A stretch of 64,000 nucleotides of DNA from positions 41,369,554-41,433,553 of the forward strand of contig OX485803.1 in the NCBI GenBank assembly GCA_950295325.1, given 5' to 3'. Every line of letters starts with the position of its first letter. Positions within the stretch are counted from its first letter, which is position 1. Below the pieces are notes generated by a model that saw only the letters and a list, made by a program, of their open reading frames with translations, did not search any database and was not told the origin of the DNA. The position numbers and the translations under genes were made by a program. The stretch is from Polytrichum commune. Taxonomy: Eukaryota > Streptophyta > Polytrichopsida > Polytrichales > Polytrichaceae. Shown in pieces: positions 33,171 through 44,286 of the stretch.

Positions 33171-35754
33171 GGGCTATGAGTAGATCGGTGATCAGCGGTC
33201 TTGAATTTGAGCTAGTTATTCTTCAAACTTGACTTTTGTAGTGGTATGTTCTCCAAGTTTATTGATGTAAACTAATCCATCGTGGGTAAATTAAAGGGGT
33301 TCGAGTAAAGAATAAGGCTGAGTTATTGCAGTTGGACTCCACCACATTAATTTGGGGTGTCTAATGTGATTTATGGAATCAGTTTGTGTTAAAATATTGA
33401 TATGTAGGCTATAATGTAACCCATGATTATGTTTCACCTACACAATGGATGAGTTTACGTAGACACCACGAAACCCTAGCCCTTTGAAGTGCGAAAATCC
33501 CGTCAGTTGGAATTTCTCTCCCTCAATGCACATGTGAGCCTCCTTCCCTATACATTGTAAACTTTGTAATATCACGCTTGTGGCAACCAAGGTGCACTTG
33601 ATATTAAGAAGTTATGTAGTGTTAACATGCATGCATGATAAAATAGAATAAAGTTTAGCATGTGATAGTATGGAATAATACAAAGTCAACTTTGCCATAA
33701 TGACAATAATTACAATGATGACACCGTGATGCATGCGATCGTGTGGTTTGAATTCTTTGATGGTTTATTTTAATGTCAAAACTTATGAAGCAGATAAACG
33801 TGACAATAAGGAGTGAGATTTAAACTGAGAACATCCGTTCCCTATGGTTTGAGGATATAAGAGAAGGAGCCACATTAAGGAGATTGATGTTACGGAGTTA
33901 AGAGTGCATCATTGTAACTTTCTGTATAGACAGTAACTTACTTACACAGTTTCATTTCCATGCATTTAAATTATGCAGTGAAAGTCGAGGCTCAAATTTC
34001 CAAATGCTTATATGACTCCACACATGACTCAAATATGCAACATTGACTTGTTGGTAACAAAAGCCCTTGACAACTTAATTAACGCCGTTTTTTATGCATG
34101 TGACCAAGGGCCGTAAGAAAAAACCTATTTGGGTCCACTAGTTTGGGCTTCAACTTTCACCAAGTCAAGTTCTATCGCTATGAAATCCAGGTGATCACCA
34201 AATATTGTCCATTTTTTGGACATGTAAGATTCCATGTCATTTTCTTGTTCATTCTTATCATTAATAGTCTCTTTTTGAGATGACCTTGTGTAGAACGAAG
34301 TGGGATCGCCACTCGCTTTTGAATCAAGGAGAGAATTGAGAAAGCGGTGGTCATGGTCATTGGTCACTGTCTATTTTAAACTAACCCATATGTGACATAC
34401 TTGTATTGCTAATGAAACACCATTGCATTTCTATATATAACTAAAGTTTAGGACACATGGAGATTTCAGCAAATGTATTGTACTTTAGGGCATTGGATGT
34501 ACGCTAAACATATGAGAGAACGAGGCATTTCAAGTTTGCATGCTATATTGAGTAAAGTCATATGACACCCGTCTCTAGTTGCCAATTGACCATTAATTGC
34601 AAGACTATACAGTCATGTGTAAAATTCTTGGCATCAAACTCCTAGTGACTTGGCTAAAATGTGTTTGGGAGTTTATGCATAAAATCACTCGGTTTTTCTC
34701 AACGCTTGAATCACCATGCTCAAAGAGTAGTGTCGGACTATTATAAATCAACATTCTAGCTTGCCATACTAGAATGGGTGGGCCAAGCTAGCCTTACAGA
34801 GTTGATCCAAGACAAGTCCCATGGGCAAACCCTACTTTGGATTTGAACAAGTGCTTGATTAAAATCTCTCAACGAAGGATCACACCTGTAGTTTCACGTC
34901 TCTTTGAGTGGATTTAGACATAACTCAAAGTAATGTGGGTCGATGATGAACAATGTAGACTACAATAAATCATTTGTTTAGTGTAGGTCCAATGCCTATA
35001 AGCGCAACATGAAAAACTAAACTTATAGGATCGGAATTTCTTAGGTTGAGGGCTAAACGCCCACCTCTATTACCCAAAGTGAAAACATAATGCCCATAGA
35101 TGTTTTTTAAGACATCACCCAAGGTGAAAGCACAGTCCATTGAAGTGTAGCCTATACATGTATTTTTTAATAGATGTTTTGACCATGGAATTAGCCTCAA
35201 GGACCATGAACAAATCAACCACAAACCCATAAAGGCTAGGTTCTCACTAGACCCCCCCCCCCCCCCACTTTCGCTAGTAACAATGGTCCGGAACAAACTC
35301 AAAGAGTGGGGTGTCTAGCCATGGCCCTTTATCACATGTTTCAATCAATAAATTATTTGTGAAACTTAGTTGGGATTTTCACTTTTTACATGAAGTTGCC
35401 ATTGTACTAACTTAGGTAATCGATTATCTCCTCAATTTACGGGTTTCTTCCAATCTTTTGGCTTGATGGTGCAATGTAGCCTAGTATACAATACACATCG
35501 AGGAGACATGGAAATACAATATATGAACGTACCTCTCATTCATCCAACATGAAAACCCTGAAATAATATGTAGCCTTTTCAAACTTGATTTCACACCATA
35601 ATCAAGCTTTGCAGACCCTAAACTAAGTTAGGGTACTCAAGATCATTCGAGATGAATTGGCAACAAACCTATAGTTGAGTTAAGTTTTTGTGCTGGATGA
35701 TCGAGAGGTATATGTATGAACAGTTCATGCTCATACGTATATGATAATTCCCAG
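33171..35754. other. No gene recognised
   Basis: AT-rich. A C run lies at about 35254-35269. The frame at 34970-35302 (minus) and the frames at 34125-34367 have no recognisable motif. Confidence 0.55.
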
Positions 35755-35873
35755 TGTCCGGAGAGAATTTTGGGCATAATCGGTCGAGATCCTAGTGATT
35801 CCAAGTCCAACCGGTTACACATCGACATCTTTCGAATTTTTCCTTTATCAAATTCAAGGCATATTCCGTAACT
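35755..35873. repeat. Dispersed repeat, second good copy
   Basis: Matches 32887-33002 over its length, with scattered substitutions. It lies immediately before a MITE whose ends carry the similar word GGTTGGCC. Confidence 0.8.
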
Positions 35874-35876
35874 GGT

Positions 35877-36064
35877 TGGCCGCTTTGTTTCGCCGAGGTG
35901 GCACTACACGATTGGCTTTGAGCACACAGGTTTGTAGACGATAACCTCGACATCCCAGCCCGTTATGATCAACGGCACCCAAATCTCAAATGCTGGAGGA
36001 AGACGACAGGTGACCCACTGTTTAGGTCACATTCGCGGCTCAACAAAGCGGCCAACCGGTTACG
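35877..36064. mobile_element. 188-bp MITE with 23-bp inverted ends
   Basis: CGTAACTGGTTGGCCGCTTT (35877) is mirrored by AAAGCGGCCAACCGGTTACG (ending 36064), with one mismatch. The centre is GC-richer than the flanks. No ORF. Target duplication not clear. Confidence 0.8.
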
Positions 36065-36067
36065 TCC

Positions 36068-36144
36068 GGTAATCGTTTTATTGGAACCAGTCATCAGTGC
36101 AGAACCAGTTCTGCACCGATAACCTTTCCAATAAAATGATTACC
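36068..36144. repeat. Nested hairpin
   Basis: Outer arms GGTAATCGTTTTATTGGAA (36068-36086) and its inverted copy (36126-36144) differ at one base. Inside sits a perfect palindrome GTGCAGAACCAGTTCTGCAC-type repeat (36097-36116, nine-base arms). It starts four bases after the preceding MITE. Confidence 0.85.
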
Positions 36145-36639
36145 TAATACATAGATTCCCCGAAGACGAGGGATAGTTTTTCCTGAAGCCTTGAATTCAA
36201 ACCGGTTATTCCTCAAAGGCTCAAACTCGACCACTTATACTGGTTGGAGAATCTCCCCGTCCATTGGAGAATATTCCTTCTCTCTCCACACATAGATCCC
36301 GGATTCGTGTGAATGTTTTGTTGTCTCATGTCGAGGTGAGAGTGGTCAGAGCCTCTTAAACTTTCAGTGTACTGCTCAGAATGATATTCTGCCTCACTAT
36401 ATTAAACCCACTCACAATTTGAGCCCCCGAGTCCATGGCACGAGCAAGAAACTCGTGAGACTTCAAATACGAAACGCAAGAAGCATCTAACTATAAAAGT
36501 CGTTAAAATTTCATATTAAAAGAACTAGCGCTTTCTAACACGCACTCCTCGTTTGCCACTGTGGGATTCCCTAATTGCAACGGTTGGTCCTTGTGTGTTT
36601 AGATACACAGTTCTTGCTCTATATGTTCCCAACTGGGAG

Positions 36640-36875
36640 CCATGTCACTGAGGGGTGTGTGGTCGTGGGCAGACCATATCCAAGCCATCCATTCACAGAA
36701 CCCCAGCCTACGGTCTGCAAAACTGCGCATGCAACCCGGAAAAAAATCTTCCGACAGATGAAATTTCGGTGGATGGAAAGTTTGTGTTTGCAAGATGAAG
36801 GGGTTGATTGTTCATCCCATCGCATGAGAGCATTTGTGTGGGACTTTGAAGGTTCCCATAGGGTTCCCTAAGTTC
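36640..36875. repeat. Direct repeat of about 240 bp, copy 1
   Basis: Shares long exact stretches with 38813-39075, for example TTTGCAAGATGAAGGGGTTG, ATTGTTCATCCCATCG and GAAGGTTCCCATAGGGTTCC. The copies differ mainly by small insertions. A weaker relative lies near 31520-31620. Confidence 0.9.
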
Positions 36876-37716
36876 CCAGTGGAGTTCCTCGGAGGGGAAC
36901 TGGTCCATTGGCCAAAACCCTACCTCCTCTTGTCAACAACTTGTGATGAAATATTGTCATGGATGATTCAAATTCGGATGGAAAATCACTTGGTAAGTGA
37001 CAAGTAGTTGCAACACTAAAAATGCGTAATCCCCTAGAAAATTTACAGGGAATGACAAAGAATGTTGGGTTCATATTTAGTGTTGGTGACACTATACTGC
37101 GGTTTACAATTAGTATTGAGCAAGACAATTGAAATTGGTGGCACTAAATATCATATTTAGTGTAGAATTCAATCTTTTCTTTGGTCTTGGACCCTAATGT
37201 AAACCCACCGTTATTAAGGTAGGCATGCCTAATTTGGTCTCATCTTGATTGGTCACCTATAGTTAAGTTGTGGGTGGATAGATGGAAACCTAAGAACAGT
37301 CACCATAAAAACCTTTGTTTCAAATAAACTGAATTACGTGTTCAAATTGATTTGTTGAACATTCCAAGTTCAATAGACACCATAATCAGGAGGGACTTAT
37401 GTGACCTTCTTATGACTCATTGCCAAAAGACACTCATTCAATACTTTCTTAAATCGATCTTGACTTCTACAAATTCCAACCTCTCAAAAACGTGTAATGT
37501 AAGGTAGCAAACATCAAATAGTAACCAAATTAGCTCCGTCCACCTCACTACATTGACATGTGCAATTAGGTTACATTCACAAATAAATTGCCTTCCTACC
37601 CATGCAAATTACCTTGGGTCAAAACCATATTACAAAAACTCATCACTTTGTTCGATCATCCATACAACACCCACAATATATTAAAAAATCATTTATTTTG
37701 TGAATGTGGCAATGAA
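36876..37716. other. No gene recognised
   Basis: Contains the ACACT...GGTTTACAATTAGTATTG and ACTAAATATCATATTTAGTG words (about 37075-37160) also seen near 16.5 kb and in the MITE ends at 30.8 kb, probably a solo or decayed MITE. Confidence 0.5.
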
Positions 37717-38228
37717 CACTCAAAATAGTGTGGAGTGTGGATACATTAGTGTGGGGAAACCTAATTACACTCAAAATAGTGTGGAGTGTGGATACATTAG
37801 TGTGGGGAAACCTAATTACACTCAAAATAGTGTGGAGTGTTGATACATTAGTGTGGGGAAACCTAATTACACTCAAAATAGTGTGGAGTGTTGATACATT
37901 AGTGTGGGGAAACCTAATTACACTCAAAATAGTGTGGAGTGTGGATACATTAGTGTGGGGAAACCTAATTACACTCAAAATAGTGTGGAGTGTTGATACA
38001 TTAGTGTGGGGAAACCTAATTACACTCAAAATAGTGTGGAGTGTGGATACATTAGTGTGGGGAAACCTAATTACACTCAAAATAGTGTGGAGTGTGGATA
38101 CATTAATGTGGGGAAACCTAATTACACTCAAAATAGTGTGGAGTGTTGATACATTAGTGTGGGGAAACCTAATTACACTCAAAATAGTGTGGAGTGTTGA
38201 TACATTAGTGTGGGGAAACCTAATTACA
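37717..38228 (+). repeat. 51-bp minisatellite, ten copies
   Basis: The unit contains CACTCAAAATAGTGTGGAGT, GT(G/T)GATACATTAGTG and TGGGGAAACCTAATTA. Copies are nearly identical, with one G/T variable site and one G/A change near 38106. Because 51 is a multiple of three and the unit lacks stops in one frame on each strand, long repetitive frames exist on both strands; these are not taken as genes. Confidence 0.97.
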
Positions 38229-38513
38229 CATATCGGTTTAGGTATAATTGCATCCTTATTGAATTCGGAGCCCACACTTGAGCATGAGGATGGGTATGTA
38301 CCATACGGCGGGTCTTTAAACATAGTCAAATCTAATCCAATAACTCAAAAGTTATTTTGACCTCAAATTCCTCGGAGAGAGGGGAGTTATCCTCTTCAAG
38401 CATATCATCCATCCAAAATAACAACTTCTTGAGCCCCAATACGTTTGTTGCCGGTTCCTCCCAATTGACCTCAAGTACACTACCTCGAGGTCTTCAAAGC
38501 TATACTATTTCAT

Positions 38514-38709
38514 CTAATTAGTGTGGGGTATCATTTGGAGTTACACGTTGCTATAACATTTTAATGAGAGAATCGATTTGTTACCAAAATAACATAAGTA
38601 GTTAGTATGCACACTGAAGAACATGACATAACTTAGTTGGTAGAAAACGATAACATCGGTAAAAAATTATAGCATCACGCAACTCAGAATGGTAACCCAC
38701 ACTAATTAG
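38514..38709. mobile_element. MITE of the ATTTGGAGTTAC family, copy 3
   Basis: Left CTAATTAGTGTGGGGTATCA then TTTGGAGTTACACG; right, inverted, CTAATTAGTGTGGGTTACCA then TTCTGAGTTGCGTGATGC. Arms are about 45 bp. Size and ends resemble the copy at 24.1 kb. Confidence 0.8.
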
Positions 38710-38812
38710 ACAAAATAGTATGATTTCGGTGTCAAGTTAACTGTATTAAAAAAAAACCCTCCAATTGCACGCTATTTGAGGGTTTTTATGGTGGATGAAT
38801 GAGAGGTACGGC

Positions 38813-39075
38813 TTGCCATGTGACTGAGGCACTTGTGAATGGAGGGTGTGTGGTCGTGGCATACCACATCCAAGCCATCTATTCATAGAGCCCCATCCTA
38901 CGGTCTACGAAATTGCTCAAGCAACCCGAAAAGGAAATTTTTTTTTCCAATAGATGGAATTTTGGCAGATGAAAATTCAGTGTTTGCAAGATGAAGGGGT
39001 TGATTGTTCATCCCATCGAATGAGAGCATTTGTGTGGGATTTTGAAGGTTCCCATAGGGTTCCCTAAGTTCCTTA
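38813..39075. repeat. Direct repeat of about 240 bp, copy 2
   Basis: See the copy at 36640-36875. This one has an extra GCACTTGTGAATGGA near its start. No coding function visible. Confidence 0.9.
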
Positions 39076-40365
39076 AGTTCATCCAAGATTCACAAGTGGA
39101 TGGAGGTGGAGATTTCATCCAACGTGAAGTTTTTCAGGCTCTACCCGAGGAGAAGAGAAGCTTGAAACTGGGGCAGCATAAGAGCCTTTAAATCTGTCAG
39201 ATTACAATGGACGGCCCAGATCTTCCTAGCCCCCGACCACATGGGAGCCGGCTTTCCCTAAGAAGTGATGCAGCCAATCAGGAGCAGAAGAATACTGGCA
39301 TGATCTTAGCAGATCACTGGTGAATCAACTTGTTAACCTAAAAGTAAATTCACCCAAAGTCACGGAGCCATCCCTCACAAAGCACCACAAGAGTCATATC
39401 GTGGTGTAACTTAACTTAAGGCACGTGGGTCTTAAACGGACACCTTTCTCTCTACACCCACTTCTTGTAGGATACAATGACACATGCAACTTAATTAGTG
39501 CACGATAATTAGCAAATCCAAATTGTGCCTAAGGGCCACTTTTCTCGTAAATTTTGGAGCTCATATGAACATCTCGTTCATTACTAAAGTGGACAAATGC
39601 GTCCGCTACATACAAAACAATGCAGTCGTGTGATAAATGCCTCCACTACATGCAAAAAATAGAAATCGTGAAATAAATGAGTTTTTATTCATATTACATC
39701 CATTTTTGCTTTTTAGTCAGTAGGTTATTGAACATTTTTCATCCATAAGATATAATAATTGGACCTCCAAACATATGTCATTTGGATGAAATAAGGTAAC
39801 TTGCGTGAAAGTGGTACAATTATTATAAAACGATTTTCTACACCTTAGGGTTCCTTCTTTTGTACATCTACCTTCAGTTCAAAAAGTTAATTGCCTTTTT
39901 TAAGTTTACACACTAGAGACAAACAATAACCCCCCCCCCTTATGTATAATATGTGCACCAATGCCTCGAATAATACCCCTTTTTGCACTCATGTTAGTTT
40001 GTATATGGCATAAAGAGTCCGCCCCCCAGCCAGAGGTTTTAAAGTGTTACGTCCGCTAATTATGATCATGATCCTATTCATAGACATACGTAACTTTTTG
40101 AAGTTAACTTTGTTAGTTTGTTAGTTAACTTTGAAGTTCACTTTGATAACTTTGTTAATGCATGTAACTATGCATTATGACATTCAGCGTACCACATTGG
40201 GATACTCGAGATGATAGTTTTGCATGTTAGTATGCAAGGGGAAGATTTCTTGAAGACTAAATTAGATTACAAGTGTACACTTTTAGTTGAATTGTAGATC
40301 ATTGTGTAAAATAGGCATACACCTCATAACACTACAATGTTTATGCTATTTAGTGTCACAAACTA
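39076..40365. other. No gene recognised
   Basis: AT-rich, with a C run near 39930 and TTAACTTTG repeats at about 40095-40160. Confidence 0.55.
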
Positions 40366-40852
40366 CAATCCACCCTCGATAAATGTTACACTTATTAACG
40401 TTAACTCATTATATTTGTTAACAAAATCGTACTCCCCTCATATTGCTAACTAGAATGTTAACTATGTTAAATGTTAACGATAATTTACTCCCCTCTTTGT
40501 TAAGTTGCCACTTATAAATGTTAACCTACGAAATACATCCAATACTGTGTGATGACATCCATTACATTGACTCACAACCTTTCAAAGTGGCAAAAACCAC
40601 CAAATTTGACTTTTGTGATCAAATTGTTCATCTAGACTATATTGATTCTTATTTTGTTTCATACATATAAAGATTGATTTGATACACATATTTTATATAT
40701 GATAATTTTGCAAAACTCTCCCTCCATAATTGTAATGAATTTATATTTGTTAAGCATTCAAAAAGCTCCCTTTATAATTGTTACAATGTTAACTCACTAT
40801 AAATGTTAGGAAAATTTTACTCCAGAGCCTAACATTTATAGAGGGTGGACTG
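40366..40852. mobile_element. 487-bp Emigrant/pogo-like MITE (Tc1/mariner superfamily)
   Basis: The left end CAATCCACCCTCGATAAATG and the inverted right end CAGTCCACCCTCTATAAATG differ at two of 20 bases and are flanked by TA dinucleotides (40364-40365 and 40853-40854). The plant Emigrant/pogo-type MITE consensus, as I recall, has similar CAGTNNAACCTCTATAAAT ends with TA target duplication. ATGTTAAC and ACTCCCCTC motifs repeat internally. No transposase. Confidence 0.8.
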
Positions 40853-40937
40853 TATTTGCAAACAATCTAAACTAGAAGCCTAGAGGTCTCAATTTGTTAT
40901 GTCCACTAATTGTCAACATGATACTATTTGTCAAAAT

Positions 40938-40939
<2 letters not shown>

Positions 40940-40977
<38 letters not shown>
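40940..40977. repeat. (CT)n microsatellite
   Basis: About 19 uninterrupted CT units. Confidence 0.97.
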
Positions 40978-40978
<1 letters not shown>

Positions 40979-41900
40979 TTCTAGTTCTTGATCAATGCCA
41001 TCCCACTAAAATATTTGATTGTAAACTCTTACATTAGTCTATCTAGCAATTGTCTTCTTTAAAAATAGACAACTATATGCCTAGGAGATCCTAAATATAT
41101 ATATATGGAAAGTGGTCATACTTACCATGATGGGAATGTAACAAGGATGTAGATGAATGGAGCAAAATAACCATAGTCACAACCGTGACCCACATCTCTA
41201 ACCCATGATAAAAATAGGATTTGGGAAAATTTACCATAGGTATGACTCCAATATAAATCCCTAACCCTGAATGGAGCTTCCTTTTTTACTATTCATGCAA
41301 GTGTGAGGTGGGGTTGGTTTCGTGTATACTCATTGGAGTAGTAGCTTTGTGTTAAAAGTGAGAGATATTAGTTCTTTGACAGGAGCAAAGTGGACAACTA
41401 CAATTGTAGTCTTTCATAAATGGGAGGAGAGACAGCACAACGGATGGACCGCTAAGGAGCTCTGCGTAGTGTGGCGAGAGGAAGGGAGATGGACCGTAGG
41501 AACAAGCCGCAGAGAGTTGAATCACAAAAATTGTCTACCATATGAATAAGGATCTTTGCAAATGATATGTAGCATGATGTAACTAGTGGTGTGCTGGGAC
41601 ACCGATCAAACAAGCAATGGTCAGGTAAGCATGTTGCAATGCTCTCCTGAATGAAGCAGTTGTAGATCCAGATCTAGATCTGCTGGGTTTTTCTTCCCCA
41701 CATTGCATTTAGGGTGGATAACACAAAAATGTTAGATGAGTGTTGGCATAAAGGGAAAAAAGAAGAAAAAGATGAAGAATAGGCTGGGCTATTCTTCCCC
41801 ACCATTGCTTGAATGTAAACTAGGCCACCATGCTACACACTCATCACAAAGCTACAAACTTCTAGGCTACTCCTTGACCACATCCAACTTCCTCTAGTCC
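40978..41900. other. Region before the LINE, boundary unclear
   Basis: No gene. TCTTCCCCAC(C)ATTGC(A/T)T occurs twice (about 41690 and 41793). The LINE 5' end may lie here, but no target duplication or defined start was found. Confidence 0.4.
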
Positions 41901-42133
41901 ACACAGCAAAGCACATCAAATGACGCCACCATCAATACACAGGCTTGAATACTCTCACACTACTCTTGCAAATGTTTTTATTTCCCAAAGTTGCACATAT
42001 CATATGCTCATACATTTATGCTATAACCCTACTCTTCTTACCAAAACCTCTATACTATCAATGTACTATATAAATCTAGTCTCTGGTACACCCAGAAAGC
42101 AAAGGTATGATGTGAAGCACTGCAGTCCGCACG

Positions 42134-42877
42134 ATGAAAAACACCAGAAGTCCCCCAACCTGCACCACCCACCAAGCAACAAGGGACCGCATCAGCAAAT
42201 ACACACCAAGCATGCTGCCCAACAGTACGCAACCCAACCCACAACCCAACGAATCTGGCAAAAACAAGCAGAAGAAGGGAATCGACCCAGCAACAAAGGC
42301 CGCCCCCGAAAGCAGCGTCCCCCTTACCGAGACCCAACAAACAGCTCCCAGAGGGCACACCAACACAGCTGCAGCCAAACCAACAGCCCGGATCGACGCA
42401 GCCGCATCAAGAACATATCTCCTACAAAACAACGTGACCCCTGCAACAGAGCCGACAGTCGAAGGACATCAGCAAAATGCACCAAGCACATCGCCACCAA
42501 GAGAGAAACCTGCTGCAACAACTCCCGCACCAATTCCAGCAACACCCCTAACGCCAGGAGCGCCAGCACCAAGAAAAACAACAAAATAAAAAATTGCAGG
42601 TACAACACCGAATCACAGAGAGATGGTTGTAACAACACCGACAGCGACACTGACACCTGCGCCAACGGCATCAGAAAGAAGAGAAGCAACACCTGCAACA
42701 CCCGCGACATCGACTGCACCAACATCTGCAACAGCCCCAACACCGAAAACAGAAAAATTGCCGAACTCACAGTCGATACCAAGAAAAATGGGAGCCCGAA
42801 CAACACCAACCCCCCTGCCTACAGACACGAAGCGGACAACACCAACGAAACCTCCAACAACAAATCAGAAGCAATAA
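42134..42877 (+). other. Thr/Pro/Ala-rich open region in the LINE 5' part
   Basis: One frame is open over about 248 codons with a single TAA at 42587-42589, rich in Thr, Pro and Ala (for example TPATPATSTAPTSATAPTP). It might be an extra ORF of the element or only a by-product of the lack of T on this strand. A different frame is also open from 41920 straight into ORF1, showing how weak openness is as evidence here. A duplicated CACAAGGAGGAGGA motif lies at about 43333-43369. Confidence 0.25.
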
Positions 42878-44286
42878 CCAACACACCCCCTGCCCCAAAA
42901 CGAAGACAAGGTAAAAATCAGATTAGGAGCATAGGATATCTAGGCAGAAATTTAAAGCAAATAGCAAAAGAGCCGACACCTAGAGAACCACAGAGAGGAA
43001 AAACTTGTCATCAAAACCCTAACAGAGGCAGCAACATGATGATGATGTCCACAAAACTCCATAACAGAAATCATCGACCAAAGGTAGTCTCAAACTACCA
43101 GTATAAAGGCAAGACGCAAATCCCTTCTCTCACACACACCTACTTACTACTACATCATTTCTCTCTCTTCTCACCCCTAGATGCACTTAGAACAAGCTTC
43201 CTGTCACCTTGCTCAACTCACTACTTCCCTCCCAGCCTAGCAGAACGGAGTTGGTTATACACACAGAATAGAAGCTACTTAGAATTCTACAGACAAAGGG
43301 CCCTGAAGCACATGTGGAAGGAGACCACACACACAAGGAGGAGGATTGCATACACAAGGAGGAGGACCGCCAGCCGAGGAAGGAGCGCACACAACATCGA
43401 CGGACAGACTGGGCACCGGACGCCGAGGAGCAGCGAGAGAGCCCTGGAGGCGCCGAGACAACTGTTGCGGAGCAGGAGCGGACAGGAGGCACCAAGACAG
43501 CCGAGTTGGGACGGGAGCGAGGTTACTCAACGGTTCTACACCAACGGACCTACACCCAACGGTTTCACACCATTACGCAACGACTCTGCAACTGCACCCA
43601 AAGGCCCCCCACAAGCAGAGACCAGAACCGAACTGGTCCAACAAAGACCGTTCAGACCATACCAGGTTCACTCCAAAATAAGTTCTCTAATCAGTACATA
43701 CGTTGATAACAGTCATAAGCTACATAGGCTTCCCAGAATTAGCATAAAGTCTCCATACCTTACTTTGTTACAAATCACGTGGTTGCTTATTTTGCAAGCA
43801 TACACCATAGTCTCACAAACTAAAATGAATAGGGATGAGGCCCAAAAATGCTTGCATTTTCGTAAAAGTAATAGAGTCAACATAAATAGCTTGTATGAAT
43901 GCTCCACACCAAAAACCCTCTTCTATCTCACTAGCAATCTAGGTAATACACACCTTAATTGCATACAACCACTTAGCACACATAAACAAAACACTTCTAC
44001 TAAAAAACATGCTTGGACACATTACCATAAAAAACCCACTTACTACATGCTCCCAATATATACCACCCACCACAACAAATGCCTCTATATGTATGGTCAT
44101 GTATATCAATCTCTTTATCATGTCATTAACACCTATAACAACACAACACACCTCTCCTTCTCAAAAGTCATACTTCACTCGGCCCCACAAATTAAATTGT
44201 GGGGAGAAGGAGACCTTGAGGCCAAAAGGAGAAACTCTATGTCAAAAAAAACTAGAAGCTTAACACAAATTTTTTACTTTTTCAGA

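Noticed and set aside
37643-38360. Repetitive frames of 228 and 210 residues on opposite strands
   Set aside because: They are direct products of a 51-bp minisatellite whose length is a multiple of three.
42050-42828. Hydrophobic Leu/Val/Cys-rich frames on the minus strand resembling membrane proteins
   Set aside because: Reverse complement of A/C-rich LINE sequence gives Leu/Val/Phe/Cys codons; no independent support. The same holds for other minus-strand frames to 55.4 kb.
41920-44286. Upstream extension of ORF1 to a 1329-residue protein
   Set aside because: Composition changes abruptly at 44287 and several frames are open here at once. The extension is probably untranslated leader.
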